Source: Vulcanimicrobiota bacterium (GTDB lineage Bacteria; Vulcanimicrobiota; Vulcanimicrobiia; Vulcanimicrobiales; Vulcanimicrobiaceae). From it: a stretch of 52,455 bases of DNA. The DNA lies in assembly GCA_019241305.1 (NCBI GenBank), contig JAFAXE010000013.1, forward strand, positions 1 to 52,455. The letters are read 5' to 3'. Shown here piece after piece: positions 17,005 to 25,149 of the stretch. Numbering within the stretch: the first letter of the stretch is position 1; every line of letters begins with the position of its first letter. The notes under the pieces are model-generated. The model was given only the letters and a program-made list of their open reading frames with translations. It ran no database searches and was not told the origin of the DNA. A program made the translations under genes and the position numbers.

Positions 17005-17882
17005 GTGCGCAGGTAACGTCCCACGGAAAACCAGGAGGCGACGGCTCCTACGGCCGCGCCGGTCGCCAGGAGCTCCAGGGCCAAGAGCGCCTCGTTCGCG
17101 CTGTTGCCGTTGAGCGGGACGAATGGCAGGGCGGTGATGAGCTTGGGAATCAGCTGATGTTCGGCGGCCGCCAGCAGACCGATCGCGACGAGCGCACCGA
17201 GCACTCCCTCGATGATGCCCTCACAGATGAACGGCATGCGAATATACGTGTTGGTTGCGCCGACGAGCTGCATGATCGCGATCTCGCGGCGGCGCGCGAA
17301 GACGGTGAGACGGATGGTGTTCGAAATGATGATCGCGGCGACGAAAACGAGCAGCGCGACGACGCCAAGGCCAATCCGCGCAAGCACTTCGCCCACACGC
17401 AGCGCGCGCTGCACCGCGTCCTGGGCGTACGATACCGTCGCAACGTCCGGCAGCTTCGCGATATGCGCGGCGACCGCCGGAACATCGTCCGGGCGACCCG
17501 CTTTCACACGGAGCGCGTCAGGGAGCGGGTTGCTGGTGAGGAGCGACGTGTCCATCTGTCCTTTGAGCTGCTGACGCATCTGGCGCAGGCCTTCCGCCTT
17601 TGAAATGAAGGTCACCGACGCGACGCGGTGATCGTGCGCGATGCGTGAGCGCAAGGCTTGAGCGGCTTGCGCGGTCGTCCCGTCCTTGAGGAATACCGAA
17701 ATCTCGATGCGGTGAAGCATGTCGTCGCCGACGGCTGCGAGCGTCGTGCGCACGTAGAGAAAACCGCCGAGCAGTACGACCGTTACCGTGACCGTCCCGA
17801 TCGCCGTGAGCTGCATCGCGGCGTTGCGGGTGAAGTTTCGCCATACTTCACCCCAAAAGAAGCGGACTTTACCCCAGTCCAC
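17001..17882 (-). CDS. ftsX: Cell division protein FtsX
   Basis: A 293-residue membrane subunit of the FtsEX complex. It has one N-terminal helix (TAIGTVTVTVVLLGGFLYV), an extracytoplasmic domain of about 100 residues with FLKDGTTAQ and VASVTFISKAEG, and three C-terminal helices starting at ARIGLGVVALLVFVAAI, with NTIRLTVFARRREIAIMQLV as the usual ABC-permease signature. FtsX passes the ATP-driven change from FtsE to a wall hydrolase. I chose GTG 17882, which overlaps ftsE by 14 bases and gives the family's usual length; the frame stays open further upstream but only inside ftsE. Confidence 0.93.
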   Translation of the reverse strand: MDWGKVRFFWGEVWRNFTRNAAMQLTAIGTVTVTVVLLGGFLYVRTTLAAVGDDMLHRIEISVFLKDGTTAQAAQALRSRIAHDHRVASVTFISKAEGLRQMRQQLKGQMDTSLLTSNPLPDALRVKAGRPDDVPAVAAHIAKLPDVATVSYAQDAVQRALRVGEVLARIGLGVVALLVFVAAIIISNTIRLTVFARRREIAIMQLVGATNTYIRMPFICEGIIEGVLGALVAIGLLAAAEHQLIPKLITALPFVPLNGNSANEALLALELLATGAAVGAVASWFSVGRYLRT

Positions 17883-18630
17883 GTCCGACCCCGAAGGCGG
17901 AGGGACCGAGGGCCGGCGCGCCGGTCGTTCCGGTCGCACGCAGCGCCTCGTTGCCGAAGTACAGTCCGCGTTCTTCGTCCGCGACGATGCGGCCGGCATC
18001 CAAACGGACGACGCGGCGGCGCATTCGGTCGACGACCGCCTGATTATGAGTGGCCACGACGACCGTCGTTCCTTTGAGATTGATGCGCAACAGCAGCTCC
18101 ATGATTTCCGTCGTGTTGGACGGATCGAGGTTGCCCGTCGGCTCGTCGCACAGCAAGATCTTCGGGTTGTGTACGAGCGCCCGAGCGATCGCGGTACGCT
18201 GTTGTTCTCCGCCGGAAAGTTCGCTTGGGAACATGCGGCTCTTGTGAGGCAGCCCGACGAGGTCGAGTACTCTGGGGACTTGACGCATCACGTCGCGCGT
18301 TCGCGCGCCCGTCACCTGTAGCGCGAAGGCGACGTTCTCCCAGACGGTCTTGTCGAGCAGAAGTTTGAAATCTTGGAATACGACGCCGACGCTTCGCCGC
18401 AGCTGCGGGACGCGTGAGCGGCGCAGGCGTTCGACGCGAACTCCATCGACGACGACGGTTCCCCTCGTCGGGACGGACTCGCGGTAGAGAAGTCGCAAAA
18501 GACTCGATTTCCCCGTTCCGGAGTGACCGACGAGGAAGACGAAGCTGCCTTTTTGGATGTCGAGATCGATGCCGTCGAGCGCCTCAGTGCCGTTAGGGTA
18601 CGTGAGTGAAACGCCGCGCAGCGAAATCAC
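17869..18630 (-). CDS. ftsE: Cell division ATP-binding protein FtsE
   Basis: A 253-residue ABC ATPase. Visible are Walker A GHSGTGKSSLLRLL near residue 35, the Q-loop in VGVVFQDFKLLLDKTVWENV, signature ELSGGEQQRTAIARAL, Walker B ILLCDEPTGNLDP and the switch His in VVVATHNQAVVD. The FQDFKLL and LYRE segments are typical of FtsE. The C-terminal 25 residues form a Gly/Ala-rich tail longer than usual. The start is GTG 18630. It heads the leftward operon ftsE-ftsX-M23-S41-S41 and is divergent from an acyl-CoA dehydrogenase gene. Confidence 0.95.
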   Translation of the reverse strand: MISLRGVSLTYPNGTEALDGIDLDIQKGSFVFLVGHSGTGKSSLLRLLYRESVPTRGTVVVDGVRVERLRRSRVPQLRRSVGVVFQDFKLLLDKTVWENVAFALQVTGARTRDVMRQVPRVLDLVGLPHKSRMFPSELSGGEQQRTAIARALVHNPKILLCDEPTGNLDPSNTTEIMELLLRINLKGTTVVVATHNQAVVDRMRRRVVRLDAGRIVADEERGLYFGNEALRATGTTGAPALGPSAFGVGRGLG

Positions 18631-18658
18631 CGAGCCGCTAGGTCCCGCAAAGCAGAGG

Positions 18659-18688
18659 CATCACGGTCGCGTGGACGCGCGAGTGATG
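18659..18688. promoter_or_regulatory. Dyad in the divergent ftsE/acyl-CoA dehydrogenase spacer
   Basis: CATCAC (18659-18664) and TCGCG (18667-18671) are mirrored by CGCGA (18678-18682) and GTGATG (18683-18688), a two-part inverted repeat with a small bulge. It sits in the 104-base spacer between divergent genes and could be an operator or an RNA hairpin. No matched promoter boxes were recognised. Confidence 0.35.
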
Positions 18689-18734
18689 GCATTGCAGGAG
18701 GGTTTTGCCTGGGAGCGGGCCCACACCTTCGCTT

Positions 18735-19883
18735 ATGGACTTCGAGCTAACGGACGAACAGAAGGCCATCATGTCCTTGTGCCGCGAGTTCGCGCGCGAC
18801 GAAGTCGCGCCGCGTGCTGAGGAGTACGACGCGAACGCCGAGTTCCCGTACGAACTCGTCCGAAAAATGGCGGACCTCGGTCTCATGGGACTGCCGTTTC
18901 CTGAAGAGTGGGGCGGCGCGGGAGCCGATACGGTCTCATACGCCCTCGCCGTCATGGAGATCGCGCGCGCCGACGCGTCGACGGCGATTACCCTGGCCGC
19001 ACACGTCTCGCTCGGGTCGACGCCGTTCTTCCTGTTTGGGACGAAAGAGCAGAAAGAGCGTTACCTCATTCCGCTCGCTCAAGGGACAATGCTCTGGGGC
19101 TTTGGCCTGACGGAGCCGCAGGCCGGCAGCGACGCCGGGAACACGGGGACGCGCGCTGAGCTACGCGACGGTACGTGGGTGATCAACGGGACGAAGGCGT
19201 TCATCACCAACAGCGGGACCGATATAACCGGCGGGACGACGATCACCGCCATCACCGGCAAGACCGCGGACGGCAAGAACGAGATCAGCAACATCATCGT
19301 GCCGCAGGACGCGCCGGGCTTTGCACGGAGCCGCAAGTATAAGAAGATGGGCTGGCGCGCCTCGGATACGCGCGAGTTGTCTTTCGAAAACGCCGCGGTC
19401 CCAGAGGAAAACCTGCTCGGCCCGCGCGGCGCGGGTTTCCGCCAGTTCCTCACCATTCTCGACGGCGGACGGATATCGGTCGCCGCGCTCTCCGTTGGCC
19501 TCGCGATGGGCGCGTACGACGAAGCGCTGAAGTACGCCAAAGACCGCGTGCAATTCGGTCAGCCGATCTCGAAGTTTCAGGCTATTCAATTCAAACTCGC
19601 CGATATGCTGTGCGAAATCGAGCACGCCCGTCTCATGGTGCTCAAGGCCGCGTGGGAGAAGGACAGCGGCCGCGATTACGTCATGGCGGCGAGTCTAGCG
19701 AAGCTTTTCTCCGGCGAAGTGTCACGGCGCGTCGTGAACGAGGCCGTGCAAATCCACGGCGGCTACGGCTTTATGGAAGAGTACCCCGTTTCACGGATGT
19801 ATCGCGATCAGAAGATCAACGAAATCGGTGAAGGGACGAACGAGGTGCAACGCCTCGTCATCGCCCGCCTCATGGGCCTATAG
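18735..19883 (+). CDS. Acyl-CoA dehydrogenase (short/branched-chain type)
   Basis: A 382-residue FAD enzyme that makes 2-enoyl-CoA from acyl-CoA. It begins MDFELTDEQKAI, has GLTEPQAGSDAGN and FITNSGT in the FAD-binding middle domain, DRVQFGQPISKFQAIQ in the C-terminal helices, QIHGGYGFMEEYPVSR, and the catalytic Glu366 in GEGTNEVQR, the position used by short-chain and butyryl-CoA types. ATG 18735 gives the family start; an earlier in-frame ATG at 18705 adds only a non-homologous stretch. It stands alone, with no electron-transfer flavoprotein genes nearby, and its end lies against the SARP/BTAD regulator. The chain length of the substrate cannot be read from sequence. Confidence 0.94.
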   Translation: MDFELTDEQKAIMSLCREFARDEVAPRAEEYDANAEFPYELVRKMADLGLMGLPFPEEWGGAGADTVSYALAVMEIARADASTAITLAAHVSLGSTPFFLFGTKEQKERYLIPLAQGTMLWGFGLTEPQAGSDAGNTGTRAELRDGTWVINGTKAFITNSGTDITGGTTITAITGKTADGKNEISNIIVPQDAPGFARSRKYKKMGWRASDTRELSFENAAVPEENLLGPRGAGFRQFLTILDGGRISVAALSVGLAMGAYDEALKYAKDRVQFGQPISKFQAIQFKLADMLCEIEHARLMVLKAAWEKDSGRDYVMAASLAKLFSGEVSRRVVNEAVQIHGGYGFMEEYPVSRMYRDQKINEIGEGTNEVQRLVIARLMGL

Positions 19884-19911
19884 CACGGCCGTAGACGCCG
19901 CGTCAGTTCAG

Positions 19912-22900
19912 TTGCGCCTGTTCGGGGTGCCACGCTGCCTCGCGTTCGACCGTCCCTTCGCGCTCGTTTGTCGGCATCGCGTTCTGCCAATGCTTGCACT
20001 CGTCGCCGCGCACGCGCCGGAACCCATGAAGCGGGACACACTTGCCTTCGCGCTGTGGCCCGACGATGCCGAGCCAGAAGCGCTTGCCAATTTGCGGCGT
20101 CATATCCACTCGGCGCGGAACGCTTTCCCAGACGGCGTCGATCCTCTCGTGACTGACAAACTGCATGTCGCGCTCAACGACGACTTGATCGCATGCGACG
20201 TTGCGGCATTCGAAGCAGCACGGAAGCAAGGCCAGTTCGCACGCGCGGTGTCGCTGTACGGCGGCCCGCTGCTCGAGGGCTATCTGGATGAAGCGATCGT
20301 CGAAGAGCGCGAACGGCTGCAGGCGATGTACGTCACGATGGCAGATGAGTTGCTACGCAAGGCCCGTTCGGAACGCGATGATGATCGCGCGTTCGAGCTC
20401 GCATCGCTGATTCACGCCGTCGACCCGTGGCGCGAAGACGTGGTTCGCGCCTTGATGGAGTTGCGCGCGAGAAGCGGCGATCGCGCCGGTGCGCTGTCGT
20501 TCTACGAACGCTTCGCCCAGCGTCTTACGGACGACATGGGGGTTGCGCCGATGCCGGAGACGGCCGCGCTGCGCGATGAACTGCGTGCTCTGGGGGTGTC
20601 CCTTCCGCCGCAAGAGGCGGTGCCTACGGTGGAGTTGCGCTTCAGTGGACGCTCACGCGAAATGGAAACGCTGCTCAATGCGGCGGAGCGCGCTCGGGGC
20701 GGCCGCGGCTGCGTCGTGTTCGTGTGTGGCGAGGCGGGAATCGGGAAGAGCCGCCTTGTTTCGGAGTTCGCGCGCGAGATGGCGCAGCGGCGATGGCGAA
20801 TCGCAACGGGTACGACGTCGCACGGGGGCGAGCGGCGCCCCTATCAGCCCCTTGCCGAAGCGCTTTCTTCGCTGAGCGGGACACTCGGAGAACTGGACGA
20901 CGTTCAGCGCGCTCTGGTGGACACGCTCCTCGGCTCATCCATATCCGATGAAGAAACGCACGATCCACGACTCGTTTTCGACGCGATCGCCGCGGCGTTT
21001 GCAGCATCGCTCGCGAGTGCGCCACTCGTCGTCGTGTGCGAAGACATGCACGACGCCGAAGAACGAACGCTGGATGCTCTCCTCTTCTCGGCGCGTCGCC
21101 TGGCGAACTCTCCTGCGCTCATCGTCGTAACGTATCGTTCCGACGAGGTTGGTCCCGCGGACGCCGTGGCGCGCCGGCAACGGGAATTATTGGCGAGCGG
21201 TACGGCCGATCTGGTACCGCTGAGTCGGCTGGCGCGCAGTTCCGTCGAGGAGTCCCTTCGCGACGTCGCCATTGCGAACGTAGCCGCGCCCACGCTGGCG
21301 TCGGAAGCTTTCAGGCTCTCCGAAGGCGTCCCGCTCGTGCTCCAACAGGTCGTCCAGAACTGGGCGGAGAGCAGGGGCGCTTCGCTGCAGGGCACAGGCG
21401 GCGCTCTCGGGGACGTCATCAGTTCGCGCATCGACCGGCTCAGCGCGGACGCGCGTGCATTTGCGGAAGTGGCGGCAGTCGCCGGAGAAGCCTTCGACCC
21501 GGAGGTCGTGCGCGCGGCCTCCGGGTTCGATGCTGCTCCTGCCTTTCGGGCCCTCGATGAGTTGTTGGAGCGACGGCTGATTCGCGAGAGCGGCGCCCGC
21601 GGTGCATTTCGTATTACCTTCGCGCACAATCTCATACGGGCGCACGTGTACGAGGCGCTTCCACCCAACGTACGCGACCGATTGCATCGCAGGATCGGTG
21701 GCATTCTCTTGTCGCTCGGCGACGCCGTTGCGGCGGATGCCGCTGCGCATTTCGATGCGTGCGGCGATTTTGAGCGCGCCGCGCCGCTGCTGCTCTTGGC
21801 TGCGCGCCAGTTTCGCATGCGAGCCGCATACGAGCGAGCAGCCGTGCTCGCTGCGCACGGGCTAACGCTCGCTCGGGACGCATTGCTCCGTTTCGATTTG
21901 CTCTTGGAAGCGGAGGGCGTTGCCGACCTCCAGGGAGACCGCTCTCGGCAAGGAGATCTCTTGCTGCAGGCCGCCGAGATGCTGGAGGAGGTGGACGAAA
22001 CACGCGCCGGCACGTTCCTGACGCGACGCGCTCGACTTGCTCGCGTCCTCGGGGATTCCGACGCGAAGAAAGAAGCCGTTGCCGCCCTCGGCGCCCTCTC
22101 CGAAAGGAGCGCCAACACGGTCGTACGCGCGAACGCACTTTTCGAGCGCGGCCGCATGCTCTACGATCAAGGCGATACTGCGGGAGGCCGCGCCGACTTC
22201 GAGTCAGCGCTCGCGCTGTTCGAGACGGCGGGCGATGTGCAGGGTGTAGTCGACGCGCTGTCACGCATGGTGGAGACCGAGGTCACGACGGGCACGATTT
22301 TGGAGGCCGAAGCTCTCGTTCGGCGCCTGCGCGCGATCTCGGCCGACGCGGATGACGTTGACCTTAGGCGCCGGGTGGAGGCCTCAGCGTTCATGGTTGC
22401 CCTTCGTCGGCGCGATTACGACGAGGCGATCCGGGCGGGTGAGATTCTTCTGCAGCACGGGCAAAACCGCGACCGCATCGCGTACATCCATTCCCGGCTC
22501 GCGGTCGCGTTTGCGAATAGCGCCCGCTGGCGCGAGGCACAGGTTCATTACGCCCGGGCTCGCCGGTTGTACCGCGAACTCGAAGATCTAACAGGGCTCG
22601 CCGTCACGGCGCTCAACGAGGGTTCCGGCAGTGCAAAGTTCGGCCACCTGAGCAAGGCCCGGGCCCTATTTGCGGAGGCGGATGAACGCTTCGCTGAAGT
22701 CGGCGATCATTTCGGCACCACGATGGCGAAGACCAACCGCGCAAACGTTGCGCTGCATCTCGGTCGCTACGCGGAGGCGTCACGTTGCGCCCGCGAGGCG
22801 ATTGACGCGGCACAGTTGGCTGGCAGCGCGTGGCTGCAAAGCGTTGCGCTCGGTAATCTCGCGGTTGCCGAACGGGAGCAAGGCGACATCGAGGCGGCGC

Positions 22901-23289
22901 TTGCGCACGGCAAGAACGGCATCGCGTTGGCGCGGTCTTCCGGTTCACCGGCACAAGTGATGGTGGACCTTGCCGAGTACGGGATAACGCTGTGCCGTGC
23001 AGGCCGGCTGGAAGAAGCCTTGTCCGTGGCCACCGAGGTTGGTGTGCTCAGCGACACATACGCGCCGGAATCGCTTCCGTTCGTGCCGGCGTACGCGCGC
23101 GCCGTGGTGGCTTCGGCAGCGGGACGCGCCGACGCCAAAGCACTTTTGAGAGCGGCGCGAGAAGCACTCGACGGGTACCTCTCATCACTCGACCAGGAAG
23201 GCCGCGCAGAGATGGTGACGAGCGCATTCGTTCGTCCGGTGCTTGCAGCGACCGCAACGCCGGACGGTGAACGGACGGGCTCCTCATAG
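19912..23289 (+). CDS. SARP/BTAD-type transcriptional regulator with AAA ATPase and TPR repeats
   Basis: A protein of about 1125 residues. It begins with a winged-helix DNA-binding segment (LRLFGVPR, MKRDTLAFALWPDDAEPEAL, LRRHIHSARN), then a BTAD domain of helical repeats (about 100-240), an AAA_16/NACHT-like ATPase with Walker A CGEAGIGKSRLVSEFA near residue 272 and Walker B LVVVCEDMHDAEERTL, and many TPR-like repeats to the end. No C-terminal LuxR helix-turn-helix is present. Large regulators of this design sense signals through the ATPase/TPR part. The start is uncertain: TTG 19912 yields the family N-terminus but lacks a ribosome site; GTG 19828 would overlap the dehydrogenase by 56 bases. 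Target genes are unknown. Confidence 0.85.
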   Translation: MRLFGVPRCLAFDRPFALVCRHRVLPMLALVAAHAPEPMKRDTLAFALWPDDAEPEALANLRRHIHSARNAFPDGVDPLVTDKLHVALNDDLIACDVAAFEAARKQGQFARAVSLYGGPLLEGYLDEAIVEERERLQAMYVTMADELLRKARSERDDDRAFELASLIHAVDPWREDVVRALMELRARSGDRAGALSFYERFAQRLTDDMGVAPMPETAALRDELRALGVSLPPQEAVPTVELRFSGRSREMETLLNAAERARGGRGCVVFVCGEAGIGKSRLVSEFAREMAQRRWRIATGTTSHGGERRPYQPLAEALSSLSGTLGELDDVQRALVDTLLGSSISDEETHDPRLVFDAIAAAFAASLASAPLVVVCEDMHDAEERTLDALLFSARRLANSPALIVVTYRSDEVGPADAVARRQRELLASGTADLVPLSRLARSSVEESLRDVAIANVAAPTLASEAFRLSEGVPLVLQQVVQNWAESRGASLQGTGGALGDVISSRIDRLSADARAFAEVAAVAGEAFDPEVVRAASGFDAAPAFRALDELLERRLIRESGARGAFRITFAHNLIRAHVYEALPPNVRDRLHRRIGGILLSLGDAVAADAAAHFDACGDFERAAPLLLLAARQFRMRAAYERAAVLAAHGLTLARDALLRFDLLLEAEGVADLQGDRSRQGDLLLQAAEMLEEVDETRAGTFLTRRARLARVLGDSDAKKEAVAALGALSERSANTVVRANALFERGRMLYDQGDTAGGRADFESALALFETAGDVQGVVDALSRMVETEVTTGTILEAEALVRRLRAISADADDVDLRRRVEASAFMVALRRRDYDEAIRAGEILLQHGQNRDRIAYIHSRLAVAFANSARWREAQVHYARARRLYRELEDLTGLAVTALNEGSGSAKFGHLSKARALFAEADERFAEVGDHFGTTMAKTNRANVALHLGRYAEASRCAREAIDAAQLAGSAWLQSVALGNLAVAEREQGDIEAALAHGKNGIALARSSGSPAQVMVDLAEYGITLCRAGRLEEALSVATEVGVLSDTYAPESLPFVPAYARAVVASAAGRADAKALLRAAREALDGYLSSLDQEGRAEMVTSAFVRPVLAATATPDGERTGSS

Positions 23290-23298
23290 CATCACTTC

Positions 23299-23505
23299 AT
23301 GGATGCGCTCTACATCGTGCGCGTATGGTCGCGGCGCGGCTCGGACGCCGCATGGCGCGCCACCGTGGAACACGTAGCGACGCGCCTCCGGTACGAGTTT
23401 CTATCGCCTGAGCAACTGCTGGAGTTTTTCGCGCGGCGGCTGGGGACAGACTTCGTCGCACCGCCTCTTTCTACGGGCAGCGATGTCGCGGCGCGCGATT
23501 TGTAA
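23299..23505 (+). CDS. Small protein of unknown function
   Basis: A 68-residue protein starting 9 bases after the SARP/BTAD gene. It reads YIVRVWSRRGSD, then WRATVEHVATRLRYEF and SPEQLLEFFARRL. The pattern of a beta hairpin (W-x-x-V-x-x-V) followed by a helix with an L-L-x-F-F motif looks like a real compact fold rather than a chance frame. Its tight spacing suggests cotranscription with the regulator. I do not recognise a named family, and there is no catalytic motif, signal peptide or membrane segment. Confidence 0.55.
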   Translation: MDALYIVRVWSRRGSDAAWRATVEHVATRLRYEFLSPEQLLEFFARRLGTDFVAPPLSTGSDVAARDL

Positions 23506-23539
23506 GGCTCGGGACGCTGGCCGGACGCTCCGGTCGCTA

Positions 23540-23586
23540 GAGTGTCGATGTTGCGCGCGGCCTACGGGCCCGCGCCATGCACACTC
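23540..23586 (+). promoter_or_regulatory. Hairpin in the leader of the secreted protein gene
   Basis: GAGTGT (23540-23545) pairs with ACACTC (23581-23586), ATG (23548-23550) with CAT (23576-23578), and GCGCGG (23555-23560) with CCGCGC (23570-23575), with internal loops between. The stem ends eight bases before the strong ribosome site AAGGAG of the next gene. It might shield the site or stabilise the mRNA; it is not a terminator because no T-run follows. Confidence 0.4.
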
Positions 23587-23605
23587 GACGATAAGGAGTC
23601 ATCAC

Positions 23606-24433
23606 ATGAACCTTCGCACCTCGGCGCTTTCGGGCGCATCCCTCGCCGTTATGGCGGGATCTTTGATCGGACTTTCACACACGGCCGTTGGCGCTCACAC
23701 GGTCACGCCATCGTCGCGCACCAAGACCTGCAAGGTGCCGGGCCTCAACGCGTGCGCGCAATGGACGAACACTGCATCGAACGGTATAGGGGTCACCGGC
23801 ATCGGCGGAAAGTTCATGTCCTTCGGCATCCTGCCGATCACCGGCGGCGGTTTGCTCGGCGTGACGACCAATAGCACGAGCGGCGTTCAGGGCGCCGCGA
23901 TCGGTGGAGGCACCGCACTGAATGCGGCGGCCGATCAGAATTCCCTGGCACTGTCGGCGTATCGCGACTCCTCGGCGCCCGGGGCTCTGATCGCAGAGTT
24001 CATCAACGGCGAGAACAACGCTGTGTTTCAAGCGACCGCCACGGGCAACGTCACCATCGCTGGAGAGATCTTCACGGCTGGTCAGTGCTCCACCGGGTGC
24101 GCGCACAAGCGCGTCGTTTCGTATGCGCAACGCACGACGGTGCCCACGATTGAGGATGTCGGCGAAGCGTCGCTGCGCGGCGGCGAAGCGTTCGTTCCGC
24201 TCGACCGTTCGCTGCTGAACGCGATCGACTCCGCCACGTCGTACATCGTGACGCTCACGCCGGAGGCCGACGTCTCCGGACTGTACGTAGCCTCGCGGAC
24301 CGCCCGCGGCTTCGAAGTTCGCGAGACGCACGGCGGCAAGTCGAACGCGCCGTTCGCGTACCGGCTCGTCGGGCACCCGTATGGCGCCGCAGGTTCGCGC
24401 CTGCCGCTGGTGGACGTCCAGGCACATCGGTAG
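23606..24433 (+). CDS. Secreted protein with repetitive beta-rich region, unknown function
   Basis: A 275-residue exported protein with a signal peptide to about residue 30 (SHTAVGAHT). A Gly/Thr-rich middle (about 50-150) with GIGVTGIGGKF, GVTTNSTSGVQGAAIGGGTAL and ATATGNVTIAGEIFTAG has the repeat texture of phage tail-fibre or collagen-like surface proteins. The C-terminal part, from CSTGCAHKRVVSYAQRTT on, contains TVPTIEDVGEASLRGGEAFV and SYIVTLTPEADVSGLYVASR and looks like a globular beta domain. Cysteines near 155-165 might form a disulfide. ATG 23606 is set by AAGGAG 8 bases upstream. It is probably surface-exposed; a role cannot be assigned. A strong terminator follows. Confidence 0.75.
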   Translation: MNLRTSALSGASLAVMAGSLIGLSHTAVGAHTVTPSSRTKTCKVPGLNACAQWTNTASNGIGVTGIGGKFMSFGILPITGGGLLGVTTNSTSGVQGAAIGGGTALNAAADQNSLALSAYRDSSAPGALIAEFINGENNAVFQATATGNVTIAGEIFTAGQCSTGCAHKRVVSYAQRTTVPTIEDVGEASLRGGEAFVPLDRSLLNAIDSATSYIVTLTPEADVSGLYVASRTARGFEVRETHGGKSNAPFAYRLVGHPYGAAGSRLPLVDVQAHR

Positions 24434-24469
24434 CAGCTCCGCCCTCACGCGAAAAACACCGAATAAAAG

Positions 24470-24503
24470 GGAGGCGTCCCTTCGGAAGGACGCCTCCTTT
24501 TGT
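24470..24503 (+). terminator. Intrinsic terminator after the secreted protein gene
   Basis: GGAGGCGTCC (24470-24479) pairs perfectly with GGACGCCTCC (24488-24497) over a CCTTCGGAA-type loop and is followed by TTTTGTT. On the other strand the run AAAA precedes it, so it could also work leftward, though no leftward gene ends here. Confidence 0.9.
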
Positions 24504-24510
24504 TGCCATC

Positions 24511-24567
24511 GCGCCGGTGACATGGCAAACGGGAGCGGTGCGGCACCGCTGCGAAACCGCACGGCGC
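24511..24567 (+). ncRNA. Structured leader RNA before the peroxiredoxin gene (possible cis-regulatory element)
   Basis: Directly after a terminator and 21 bases before the gene start, GCGCCGGTG (24511-24519) pairs with CACGGCGC (24560-24567) apart from one bulged G. The closed region holds a perfect inner hairpin, AGCGGTGC (24534-24541) with GCACCGCT (24543-24550). The two unpaired sides, ACATGGCAAACGGG and GCGAAACCG, are purine-rich with GCAAAC and CGAAAC boxes. This layout of a closing stem, inner hairpin and conserved-looking joining strands is that of a ligand-binding leader. The boxes recall the GEMM-I (c-di-GMP) riboswitch only loosely, and I do not call it one. Confidence 0.4.
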
Positions 24568-24588
24568 CCCATTCAAAGGAGAGTCGCG

Positions 24589-25128
24589 ATGCCTCGTCTT
24601 CTCGCAGCCCTGTTGTTCTGTTCCGCACTCGTCGCAGTACCGGCACTGGCCGAACTGAAGACCGGTACGGCCGCACCGCCCTTCGACGCCAAGGCATCGC
24701 TCGGCGGGAACGTCTTTACGTTCAACCTTTTAGACACGCTGAAAAAGGGACCCGTCGTGCTGTACTTCTATCCCGCGGCATTTACGAAGGGCTGCACGAA
24801 AGAGGCGCACGACTTCGCCGAACACATGGACGACTACAAGAAACTCGGCGCGACGGTGATCGGCGTTTCCGAGGACGACATCGCGACGCTGAACCGCTTT
24901 TCGGTCTCGGAGTGCCGTAGCAAGTTTCCGGTCGCGGCCGACGCTGACGGGAAAATTGCGAAGTCGTACGACGCCGTGCTGATGACGACGCCCAAAATGC
25001 TTGCCAATCGCACCTCGTACGTGATCGCGCCGGACGGCAAGATCGTCTACGCGTACACGGCACTGGATCCAGACAAGCACGTCGCTAACACGCTCGCAGC
25101 GCTGCAAAAACTCCAGCAGAAGTCTTGA
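24589..25128 (+). CDS. Secreted BCP/PrxQ-type peroxiredoxin
   Basis: A 179-residue exported thiol peroxidase. A signal peptide covers about residues 1-22 (FCSALVAVPALA). The AhpC/TSA fold is clear: GTAAPPFDAKASLGGNVFTF, VVLYFYPAAFTKGCTKEAHD with the peroxidatic Cys near residue 69, GATVIGVSEDD, and a second Cys in SVSECRSKFPVAADADGKIAK that could be the resolving one. It ends with RTSYVIAPDGKIVYAYTALD. It should reduce peroxides outside the cytoplasm. ATG 24589 has AAAGGAGAG upstream. It lies behind a terminator and a structured leader, and it converges with rmuC 21 bases on. Confidence 0.9.
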   Translation: MPRLLAALLFCSALVAVPALAELKTGTAAPPFDAKASLGGNVFTFNLLDTLKKGPVVLYFYPAAFTKGCTKEAHDFAEHMDDYKKLGATVIGVSEDDIATLNRFSVSECRSKFPVAADADGKIAKSYDAVLMTTPKMLANRTSYVIAPDGKIVYAYTALDPDKHVANTLAALQKLQQKS

Positions 25129-25149
25129 GGCCGATGGCGCAAGCGCCGT

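Noticed and set aside
24511-24567. Firm call of a c-di-GMP (GEMM-I) riboswitch
   Set aside because: Only the GCAAAC-like box and general layout match; the second hairpin and the GGGACGCAAAGCC segment are missing, so the class is left open.
23675-24697. Leftward 340-codon open frame opposite the secreted protein
   Set aside because: It runs across a strong terminator and the next gene's signal peptide; composition is that of a GC-rich shadow.
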